Shown here piece after piece: positions 8,378-15,220 of a DNA stretch of 64,000 nucleotides. This stretch comes from Streptomyces sp. IMTB 2501 (lineage in GTDB: Bacteria > Actinomycetota > Actinomycetes > Streptomycetales > Streptomycetaceae): NCBI RefSeq assembly GCF_001953885.1, contig NZ_MQUS01000021.1, positions 1-64,000 on the forward strand. The letters are read 5' to 3'. Position 1 is the stretch's first letter, and each line of letters starts with the position of its first letter. The notes below the pieces were generated by a model. The model saw only the letters and a list, made by a program, of their open reading frames with translations. It did no database searches and was not told the DNA's origin. The position numbers and the translations under genes are program-made.

Positions 8378-9577
8378 ATGCCCCGTACCGCGGCATCCAC
8401 CCTCGTCTCCCCCGTTCCCCGTGCCGCCGACAGCGACCGGCGGCGCACCAGCGCCAGCGCCGTGCTGCGTTCCGTGCTGGAGCACGGGCCGGTGGCGCGC
8501 AGCACCATCGCCCGGCTGACCGGGCTGTCGCCCGCGTCGGTGACCGAGCACTGTGCCCGGCTCGCCGGGCTCGGGCTGATCCGTGAGGAGGCGGCGCCCC
8601 GCCGTTCGGGCGGGGTGGGCCGGCCACATGTGCCGGTCGACCTGGACAGCGAGCGTTTCGTGGTCGGCGGGGTGCATGTGGCCGTGCCGTACACCACGGT
8701 CGCGCTGCTCGATCTGCGCGGCCGGGTGGTGGCCGAGCGGCGGCTGCGGCACGAGCGGACCGATCCGGGCCGGGTGCTCGCCCGGGCCGCCGAGGGCCTC
8801 GCGGCGCTGCTCGCGCTGGATCCGGGCCGCCGGCCGCTCGGGGTCGGGGTCGCGGTCGGCGGCTGGGTGGACCGGGAGGCGGGCACCGTCGTCGAGCACG
8901 AGCTGCTGGGCTGGCGGGAGGTGCCGGTGCGGGAGTTGCTCGGCGCCCGCACCGGGCTGCCGGTCCTGGTGGACGGGCACGCGCGGGCGCTGGTCAACGG
9001 GGAGCGGCTGTTCGGGCGGGCCCGCGGCAGCCGCAGCGTGCTGCATCTGTTCGTCGGCAACGTGGTCGACGCGGCGTTCGCCACCAACGACGAGGTGCAC
9101 CACGGCCCCCGTTCGCAGGCCGGCGCGATCGCCCACGTTCCGGTGCCGGGCGGCACCGAGCCGTGCGGCTGCGGGCGAACCGGCTGCCTCCAGGCGGAGC
9201 TGAGCGAGCGGACGCTGTGCCGGCGGGCCCGCGCGGCCGGGGTGACCGACGGGGCGAACCCGATGCATGTGCTCGCCGCGGCGCAGGCCGGGGACCGGGT
9301 GGCGGTGCGGCTGCTGGTGGAGCGGGCACGGATGGCCGGACGGGCGGCGGGGCTGCTGCTGGACGTGCTCAATCCGGAGACGGTGGTCGTCACCGAGGTG
9401 GGTGCCATCCACCGGGAGGACTGCCTGGCCGCGCTGCGGGAAGCGGCCGGAAAACGCCGGTCCGCGGCCGTGCTGCCGACGAGTTTCCCGGATTCCGTGC
9501 TGGCGGTGGCGGGCGGATCGGTGCTGCTGGACGCGTTGTTCCGGGACCCGTTGAGTGCGTCACCTGAGGCTATTTAA
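8378..9577 (+). CDS. ROK-family transcriptional regulator
   Basis: This 399-residue ROK repressor has an N-terminal winged helix-turn-helix (about residues 20-80; SVLEHGPVARSTIARLTGLS then a recognition helix near PASVTEHCARL). A sugar-kinase-like ROK domain follows. The ROK zinc motif is visible as CGCGRTGCLQAE. The ATP-binding glycine signatures are weak (GVGVAVGGWVDREAGT), as in ROK regulators that only bind ligand. It precedes the ABC transporter genes in the same direction, so it is the likely local regulator. A ROK protein beside sulfonate uptake genes is not the textbook choice (LysR-type Cbl or SsuR); its ligand is unknown. Confidence 0.88.
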   Translation: MPRTAASTLVSPVPRAADSDRRRTSASAVLRSVLEHGPVARSTIARLTGLSPASVTEHCARLAGLGLIREEAAPRRSGGVGRPHVPVDLDSERFVVGGVHVAVPYTTVALLDLRGRVVAERRLRHERTDPGRVLARAAEGLAALLALDPGRRPLGVGVAVGGWVDREAGTVVEHELLGWREVPVRELLGARTGLPVLVDGHARALVNGERLFGRARGSRSVLHLFVGNVVDAAFATNDEVHHGPRSQAGAIAHVPVPGGTEPCGCGRTGCLQAELSERTLCRRARAAGVTDGANPMHVLAAAQAGDRVAVRLLVERARMAGRAAGLLLDVLNPETVVVTEVGAIHREDCLAALREAAGKRRSAAVLPTSFPDSVLAVAGGSVLLDALFRDPLSASPEAI

Positions 9578-9594
9578 TTCAGAAACTCGGAATA

Positions 9595-9624
9595 TTGACA
9601 GGGGTTGCTCATGGCCGGGAACAT
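9595..9624 (+). promoter_or_regulatory. probable promoter of the Cys leader peptide and transporter
   Basis: TTGACA (9595-9600) is a perfect -35 hexamer. GAACAT (9619-9624), 18 bp on, is a plausible -10. Transcription would begin around 9631, essentially at the ATG of the 12-codon Cys peptide, which implies a leaderless message. The -10 is not a strong match. Confidence 0.5.
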
Positions 9625-9631
9625 CCTGGTC

Positions 9632-9670
9632 ATGAGCCTTCTCACGAGCTGTCGCACCCTCTGTTGCTGA
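9632..9670 (+). CDS. Cys-rich leader peptide (12 aa) before the transporter
   Basis: The frame reads MSLLTSCRTLCC and stops at TGA (9668). Three of the last six residues are cysteine, two of them adjacent to the stop. An in-frame ATG at 9611 would make it 19 aa. The predicted promoter puts onset at the 9632 ATG, so I favour the short leaderless form. In mycobacteria, leaderless Cys-rich small ORFs mediate cysteine-responsive attenuation of sulfur genes; I infer the same here. The 110 bp to the transporter gene would hold the attenuator, but I could not identify a clear terminator/antiterminator pair by eye. Confidence 0.6.
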   Translation: MSLLTSCRTLCC

Positions 9671-9781
9671 CACATTGCCGCGCATGAAGCGCGTGTTGCA
9701 CTGCGTGAGTCCTTCTGCTCCGGCTTCGCCTTCCCGGAATTCCTCCTGCTTTTCTCTCCTTTTCCGCCCGGGAGTCCCCGC

Positions 9782-10825
9782 ATGCACCGTCGTGTCTTTC
9801 TCACCTCCCTGCTGGGCGCGTCCGCCGCCGTGGCGGGCCTGGCCGGCTGCGCGCACGGCAGTGCCGCGGCCGACACCAAGGGCGCCGCCACCGAGCCGCT
9901 CGCCGACAAGGTTCCGGCGGGCACCAGCCTGAAGATCGCCTCCTACCAGGGTGTGCAGCAGCTGCAGTTCAGGCTGGCGAAGCTGCCCCCGCTGCCGTTC
10001 GCGGTGTCGAGCTGGGTGAACATCGGAGCCGGCCCCGACGTCATCAACGCCTTTCGCGCCCAGTCCCTGGACCTCGCCGACAACGCGGGCATTCCGCCGA
10101 TCCAGGCGCACTACCAGGGCTTCGCCGCGAGAATCGTGGCGATCGGCATCACCCGCAGGCCCAACTACGTCTTCGCCACCAGGCCGGGCAGCGACATCCG
10201 CACGGTCGAGGACTTCAAGGGCAGGAAGCTCGCCTTCTCCCAGGGCCAGGCACAGGGTGTCGTCCTGCTGCGGGCGCTGAAGAAGGCGGACCTGAGGTAC
10301 GACGAGGTGAAGCTGGTCCCGCTGACCAGCAACCAGTTCCTCACCGCCCTGCAGTCGGGGCAGGTCGACATCGCCCCGCTCGCCAACAGCCAGGTACCCG
10401 CCTACCTCAAGCAGTACGAGGGCAAGGGCGCCCGCACCGTCGCCACCGACGTCGTCGACCTGCTCAACCTGCTGTGGGCACCGCAGCCCGTGCTGAACGA
10501 CCCGGCGAAGGCCGCAGCGATCGCCGCCTACATCCCACAGTGGGCCCGGGGCCAGGTGTGGACGTACGAGCACCCGGACGTGTGGAACGAGGAGTTCTAC
10601 GTCAAGACGCAGAACCTGACCCCCCAGCAGGCCCGGGACATCACCAGGCTGGCCAACAAGCCCCTGTTCCCGCCCAGTTGGGGCGAGGCGGTCAGGTGGG
10701 AGCAGGAGACCGCCGATCTGCTCGCCGAGGGCGGCTTCGTGAAGAAGTTCGACGTCTCCTCGCTCTTCGACCACCGCTTCGAGTCCATCGCCGCCGGAGC
10801 CGTACCGGCTCAGTACCGGAGGTGA
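9782..10825 (+). CDS. sulfonate-type ABC transporter substrate-binding lipoprotein (SsuA-like)
   Basis: This 347-residue lipoprotein has a twin-arginine-like start (RRVFLTSLLG) and a lipobox LAGC with Cys23. The mature part belongs to the NMT1/SsuA/TauA solute-binding family. Features include LKIASYQGVQQLQFRLAK, a GAGPDVINAFRAQSLDLAD segment (the usual spot for 'AL-x-G-x-ID'), and TVEDFKGRKLAFSQGQAQG. It would capture alkanesulfonates, taurine or related organosulfur compounds outside the membrane and deliver them to the permease encoded next. GGAG at 9771 sets the start. The next gene begins five bases after its stop. Confidence 0.85.
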   Translation: MHRRVFLTSLLGASAAVAGLAGCAHGSAAADTKGAATEPLADKVPAGTSLKIASYQGVQQLQFRLAKLPPLPFAVSSWVNIGAGPDVINAFRAQSLDLADNAGIPPIQAHYQGFAARIVAIGITRRPNYVFATRPGSDIRTVEDFKGRKLAFSQGQAQGVVLLRALKKADLRYDEVKLVPLTSNQFLTALQSGQVDIAPLANSQVPAYLKQYEGKGARTVATDVVDLLNLLWAPQPVLNDPAKAAAIAAYIPQWARGQVWTYEHPDVWNEEFYVKTQNLTPQQARDITRLANKPLFPPSWGEAVRWEQETADLLAEGGFVKKFDVSSLFDHRFESIAAGAVPAQYRR

Positions 10826-10830
10826 GCGCC

Positions 10831-11673
10831 GTGGCCACCACGACGACGACGGCGGTGACGGTGACGGCCGGCGGGGAACTCCCCGCGGTCCGCCCGCGCC
10901 GCCGCCTCTCCCCCGGCCGCCGCCTGCCCGCCGCCCGGCTGGCCGGCCCGCTGCTGGTCCTCGCCCTGTGGGCCGCCGCCTCGGCCGCCGGACAACTCGA
11001 CCCGGGTGCCGTCCCCGCACCCTGGACGGTGCTGAGGACGGGCGCCCGGCTGTGGGGCGACGGCACGCTGCCCACCGATGTGCTGACCTCGCTGAAGCGG
11101 GCCGGATACGGCTTCGCGATCGGCCTGACCGCCGGGGTCGCCCTCGCGCTGGCCTCCGGGCTCAGCCGGACCGGGGAGGCGCTGATCGACGGGACCGTGC
11201 AGCTCAACCGGGCGATCCCGACCCTGGGTCTGATCCCGCTGTTCATCCTCTGGCTGGGCATCGGCGAGACCTTCAAGGTCGCCGTCATCGCGATCGTCGT
11301 CTACGTCCCGATCTATCTGAACACCCACGCCGCGCTGTCCGGCATCGACAGCAGGTACGTCGAACTCGCCGAGGTGCAGGGCCTGTCGAGGTCCGCCTTC
11401 GTCCGGGCAGTCGTGATCCCCGGTGCGCTGCCCGGATTCTTCGTGGGTCTGCGGCTCGGTGTCACCGGGTCCTGGCTGGGCCTGGTGGTCCTGGAGCAGA
11501 TCAACGCCACCAGCGGCCTCGGCTATCTGATGTTCCAGGCGCAGAACTACGGCCAGTCCGACGTCATCCTGGTCGGCCTGCTGGTCTACGGCGTCTTCGG
11601 CCTGGTCTCCGACAGCGTGGTCCGGCTGATCGAACGGAGGGTGCTGTCGTGGCGCCGCACACTGAGCAGCTGA
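10831..11673 (+). CDS. sulfonate-type ABC transporter permease (SsuC-like)
   Basis: This 280-residue BPD-type permease has about six helices. The EAA-like loop that contacts the ATPase reads YVELAEVQGLSRSAFVRAVVIPGALPGFFVGLRL (about residues 170-205). I chose GTG 10831 because GGAGG (10818-10822) sits eight bases upstream; GTG 10822 overlaps the previous stop and is an alternative. It belongs to the SsuC/TauC group by order and loop. The gene overlaps the ATPase gene by 25 bp, so the two are translated together. Confidence 0.85.
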   Translation: MATTTTTAVTVTAGGELPAVRPRRRLSPGRRLPAARLAGPLLVLALWAAASAAGQLDPGAVPAPWTVLRTGARLWGDGTLPTDVLTSLKRAGYGFAIGLTAGVALALASGLSRTGEALIDGTVQLNRAIPTLGLIPLFILWLGIGETFKVAVIAIVVYVPIYLNTHAALSGIDSRYVELAEVQGLSRSAFVRAVVIPGALPGFFVGLRLGVTGSWLGLVVLEQINATSGLGYLMFQAQNYGQSDVILVGLLVYGVFGLVSDSVVRLIERRVLSWRRTLSS

Positions 11674-12383
11674 CCCGGCCCGCGGTGCGGCTCCGCGGCC
11701 TGACCCGGTCGTTCGGGGACCGTACGGTCCTCGACGGCATCGACCTCGACCTGCCCGCAGGCCAGTTCACGGCCCTGCTCGGGCACAGCGGCTCGGGCAA
11801 GTCGACCCTGCTGAGGGCCGTCGCCGGGCTCGATCACGGGGTGGCCGGGAGCGGCCGGCTCACCGCGCCCGAGCGGGTGTCGGTGGTGTTCCAGGACTCC
11901 CGGCTGCTGCCCTGGCGCCGGGTGCTGGACAACGTCCTGCTGGGCCTGGACGGCAGGGATGCCGGGGAACGCGGCCGGGCCGCCCTCGAAGAGGTCGGTC
12001 TGCGGGGCCGTGAACGGGCCTGGCCGGGCGAGCTGTCCGGCGGTGAGGCGCAGCGGGCGGCGCTCGCCCGCTCCCTGGTCCGCGAGCCGGAACTCCTGCT
12101 GGCCGACGAGCCGTTCGGGGCGCTCGACGCGCTCACCCGGATCCGGATGCACCACCTGCTGCGCGAGCTGTGGGAGCGCCACCGGCCCTGCGTGCTGCTC
12201 GTCACCCACGACGTGGACGAGGCGATCGTGCTCGCCGACCGGGTCCTCGTCCTGGACCAGGGCCGTATCGGCCTCGACCTGACCATCGACCGGCCCCACC
12301 CGCGCTCCTACCGCGAGCCGGTGCTGGGCGAGTACCGCGAGCGACTGCTGGCCGCGCTGGGCGTCACGGAGGACCACCAGTGA
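11649..12383 (+). CDS. sulfonate-type ABC transporter ATPase (SsuB-like)
   Basis: This 244-residue ATPase energises the SsuA/C-type importer. The Walker A GHSGSGKST is near residue 43, the signature LSGGEAQR near 128, Walker B ELLLADEP near 150, and the switch histidine in LLVTHDVDEA. GTG 11649 is supported by GGAGG eight bases upstream. The protein is at the short end for SsuB but complete. The reading ends 24 bp before the debris of a flavin monooxygenase gene. Confidence 0.87.
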   Translation: MAPHTEQLTRPAVRLRGLTRSFGDRTVLDGIDLDLPAGQFTALLGHSGSGKSTLLRAVAGLDHGVAGSGRLTAPERVSVVFQDSRLLPWRRVLDNVLLGLDGRDAGERGRAALEEVGLRGRERAWPGELSGGEAQRAALARSLVREPELLLADEPFGALDALTRIRMHHLLRELWERHRPCVLLVTHDVDEAIVLADRVLVLDQGRIGLDLTIDRPHPRSYREPVLGEYRERLLAALGVTEDHQ

Positions 12384-12407
12384 CACCGAGGAGGCTCCCC
12401 CGACACC

Positions 12408-12778
12408 GTGGGCGCCGAAGCCGCCCGGAACTCCGGCCTGAACGCCGATCCCACGTACCCCGACCTCGCGAGCGGCTGACCGTGCGGCAGTTGATCGGGC
12501 GGATCGGCGGTGGACGCGGGCAGCTCGCCTTCGCCGGGACGCCCGAGCAGGTCGCCGACCGAGACCTGGTTCACGCGGGGCGGAGCCGACGGCTTCAACA
12601 TCATGCCGGCCGTGCTGCCCTCCGGTCTGGAGGCGTTCGTCGAGCACGTCGTACCGATCCTGCGCGCCCACGGTCCGCTTCGCACCGCAATACGGCCCCC
12701 CGCCAGAGCCTGCGGGAGCGCTACGGCCTTCCCCGTCCCGCCGACCAGTACCTCTGCTCCGCCCCCGCCCTCGTCTGA
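12408..12778 (+). pseudogene. remnant of a flavin-dependent (NtaA/SnaA/DszA-type) monooxygenase
   Basis: Only the C-terminal ~120 residues of a luciferase-like monooxygenase can be recognised, spread over more than one frame. One frame gives LTVRQLIGRIGGGRG and FAGTPEQVAD, directly after a TGA. A second frame gives GGADGFNIMPAVLPSGLEAF and FVEHVVPIL. The first frame then returns with SLRERYGLPRPADQY at the end. These are the conserved tail motifs of NtaA/SnaA/DszA-type (group C) flavin monooxygenases. There is no N-terminal FMN domain. It was presumably the organosulfur-oxidising enzyme of this locus and is now dead. Confidence 0.8.
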
Positions 12779-12789
12779 AAGGAACCCTC

Positions 12790-13686
12790 ATGTCCCTCGA
12801 CATCACCAAGGTCACCGCGCGCATCGGCGCCCGGGTCTCCGGCGTCGACATCACCCGGCCGCTCGCCCCCGAGGAGGTGGCCGGAATCCGCGAGGCGCTC
12901 AACGTCCACAAGGCGCTGGTCTTCGAGGCCGGAGAACTCGACGACGCGGGTCAGCAGGCCTTCGCCCGTCACTTCGGCGACCTGACCACCGCCCACCCGA
13001 CGGTCGGCGCCGTGGAGGGCGCCCCGAACGTGCTGCCCGTGGACAGCGAGCGCGGCCGCGCCAACCACTGGCACACCGACGTCACCTTCGTCCTCAACCC
13101 GCCGCAGGCCAGCACCCTGCGTTCGATCACCGTCCCGCCGTACGGCGGCGAGACCCTGATCGCCAACGCGGCGGCCGCCTACCGCGACCTGCCCGAGCCG
13201 CTGCGCCGACTGGCCGACACGCTGTGGGCGGAGCACACCAACGACTACGACTACGCGGTGCCGAACGAGGAGATCGACGAGGAGAGGGCCGCCCAGCGTG
13301 CCGAGTTCACCTCCATCACGTACCGCACCGCCCACCCGGTGGTCCGGGTGCACCCGCTCACCGGCGAACGCGGGCTGTTCATCGGCGGGTTCGCGCAGCG
13401 GATCGCAGGCCTGTCGGCGAACGAGTCCCGCAAGGTCCTCGATCTGCTCCAGGAATACGTCACCCGCCCGGAGAACATCCTGCGCTGGCGCTGGTCGCCG
13501 AACCAGTTGGTCCTCTTCGACAACCGCATCACCCAGCACTACGCCATCGACAACTACGACGGACAGCCGCGCCGCCTGCACCGGGTGACCGTCGCCGGTG
13601 ACGTGCCGGTCGGCATCGAGGGCAAGGAGAGCTACTCGATCGAGGGCGACGCCTCGCACTACACACCGGTACTCCAGACCGCGTAA
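12790..13686 (+). CDS. Fe(II)/2-oxoglutarate dioxygenase, AtsK/Rv3406-like sulfate-ester dioxygenase
   Basis: This 298-residue TauD/TfdA-family dioxygenase has iron ligands in NHWHTDVTF (His and Asp of the HxD motif, about residue 95) and a distal His in TQHYAIDNYDGQPRRLHR, whose arginine binds 2-oxoglutarate. The overall pattern, including LWAEHTNDYDYA, RTAHPVVRVHPLTGERGLF and RLHRVTVAGDVP, is closer to alkylsulfatase AtsK and mycobacterial Rv3406 than to TauD. It would split alkyl sulfate esters into aldehyde and sulfate during sulfur limitation. AAAGGA lies ten bases before the ATG. It follows the transporter and the monooxygenase remnant in the same direction. Confidence 0.85.
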   Translation: MSLDITKVTARIGARVSGVDITRPLAPEEVAGIREALNVHKALVFEAGELDDAGQQAFARHFGDLTTAHPTVGAVEGAPNVLPVDSERGRANHWHTDVTFVLNPPQASTLRSITVPPYGGETLIANAAAAYRDLPEPLRRLADTLWAEHTNDYDYAVPNEEIDEERAAQRAEFTSITYRTAHPVVRVHPLTGERGLFIGGFAQRIAGLSANESRKVLDLLQEYVTRPENILRWRWSPNQLVLFDNRITQHYAIDNYDGQPRRLHRVTVAGDVPVGIEGKESYSIEGDASHYTPVLQTA

Positions 13687-13807
13687 CGGCCCGTTCACCC
13701 TGCGTACGCCAGGTGTCCGGATACTGGGCAGCCCGTTCGTCCGAGCGGACGGGCCGCCCAGACTGGCGGGGTTTTTGCCCGCCCATTGCACGGGGAGAGC
13801 CGCGCCC

Positions 13808-15220
13808 ATGCCCAGCAGCAGCACGACCACCGAGACGCCGCCACAGCAACACGACGGCCTCTCCCACGGCCTGAAGCGGCGCCATCTGTCGATGATCGCC
13901 CTCGGCGGGGTGATCGGCGCGGGTCTGTTCGTCGGCTCCGGTGCGGGCATCGCCGCGGCCGGCCCCTCCATCGTGATCGCCTACGCGCTCTCCGGCCTGC
14001 TGGTGATGCTGGTGATGCGGATGCTCGGTGAGATGTCCGCCGCCTACCCCTCCTCGGGTTCGTTCTCGGCGCACGCCGAGCGGGCGATCGGCCCCTGGGC
14101 GGGCTTCGCGGCCGGCTGGTCCTTCTGGATCCTGCTGTGCACGGCCGTCGGCCTGGAGGGCATCGGCGCCGCGCACATCGTCTCCGGCTGGCTGCCCGGC
14201 ACCCCCGAGTGGGCCTGGGTGGCGCTGTTCATGGTCGTGTTCTGCGGGGCGAACCTGGCCGCCGTGAAGAACTTCGGCGAGTTCGAGTTCTGGTTCGCGG
14301 CGCTGAAGGTCGGCGCGATCAGCCTGTTCCTGATCCTCGGCGTGCTGGCGATCGCGGGCGTACTGCCCGGCACGGACGCCCCCGGCACCGCCAATCTGAG
14401 CCACTTCCTCCCGCACGGCGGCAACGGCCTGATCATCGGCCTGCTCGCGTCCGTCTTCGCCTACGGCGGTCTGGAGACCGTCACCATCGCGGCGGCCGAG
14501 TCGGAGGACCCGGTCCGGGGCGTGGCGTCCGCCGTCCGTACGGCGATGTGGAGGATCGCGCTGTTCTACATCGGCTCCATGGCGGTCGTGGTCACCCTGG
14601 TCCCGTGGGACTCCGAGGACGTGGTGGCGAAGGGCCCGTACGTCGCCACGCTCGACCACCTCGGCATCCCGGGCGCGGGCCAGCTGATGAACGTAGTCGT
14701 CCTGGTCGCCCTGCTCTCCGCGATGAACGCCAACATCTACGGCTCCTCGCGCATCGCCTACTCGCTGGTCGAGCGCGGCCAGGGCCCCAAGGTACTGGCG
14801 AAGCTGTCCGGCGGCGTCCCGCGCATAGCGGTGCTCACCTCCTGTGTGCTGGGCTTCGTCTGTGTGCTGCTCAGCTACTGGCGGCCGGACGACGTCTTCA
14901 AGTGGCTGCTGAACATGATCGGTGCGGTCATCCTGGTCGTCTGGATCTTCATCGCGGTCTCCCAGCTGCTGCTGCGCCGCCGCATCGAGCGCGAGACCCC
15001 CGAGAAGCTGGTCGTCCGCATGTGGGCGTTCCCGTTCCTCACCTGGGTCGCCCTGGCGGGCATGGTCACGATCTTCGTCCTGATGGCACGGGAGGCGGAC
15101 ACCCGCGTCCAGCTGTACTCGACGGGCGGGATGACGCTGGCGCTGGCGGCGGTGGGGTACGCCTGGCAGCGGGCGCGGGCGGCCAAGTCTGATCAGGGAG
15201 CGCCCGGTTCGGTCCGGTAA
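13808..15220 (+). CDS. amino-acid permease (APC superfamily), second copy
   Basis: This 470-residue permease is clearly a paralogue of the one at 4546. The shared motifs are HLSMIALGGVIGAGLFVGSG, MRMLGEMSAAYPSSGSFSAH, FGEFEFWFAALKVGAI and RIERETPEKLVVRMW. The frame is open upstream, but ATG 13808 has GGGGAG ten bases before it and the family begins here. Twelve helices are expected. The last 28 bp overlap, tail to tail, the end of the STAND gene on the other strand. Its substrate is not readable; placement after the sulfur genes does not prove a sulfur amino acid. Confidence 0.88.
   Translation: MPSSSTTTETPPQQHDGLSHGLKRRHLSMIALGGVIGAGLFVGSGAGIAAAGPSIVIAYALSGLLVMLVMRMLGEMSAAYPSSGSFSAHAERAIGPWAGFAAGWSFWILLCTAVGLEGIGAAHIVSGWLPGTPEWAWVALFMVVFCGANLAAVKNFGEFEFWFAALKVGAISLFLILGVLAIAGVLPGTDAPGTANLSHFLPHGGNGLIIGLLASVFAYGGLETVTIAAAESEDPVRGVASAVRTAMWRIALFYIGSMAVVVTLVPWDSEDVVAKGPYVATLDHLGIPGAGQLMNVVVLVALLSAMNANIYGSSRIAYSLVERGQGPKVLAKLSGGVPRIAVLTSCVLGFVCVLLSYWRPDDVFKWLLNMIGAVILVVWIFIAVSQLLLRRRIERETPEKLVVRMWAFPFLTWVALAGMVTIFVLMAREADTRVQLYSTGGMTLALAAVGYAWQRARAAKSDQGAPGSVR

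Noticed and set aside
9684..9932. An open frame starting MKRVLHCVSPSAP before and over the SsuA-like gene.
   Set aside because: It overlaps the lipoprotein gene in another frame and soon becomes Arg/Pro-rich. The shorter frame at 9632 fits a leader peptide better.
10822..10830. GTG 10822 as the start of the SsuC-like permease.
   Set aside because: It would leave the GGAGG site directly adjacent to or overlapping the codon; GTG 10831 has proper eight-base spacing.
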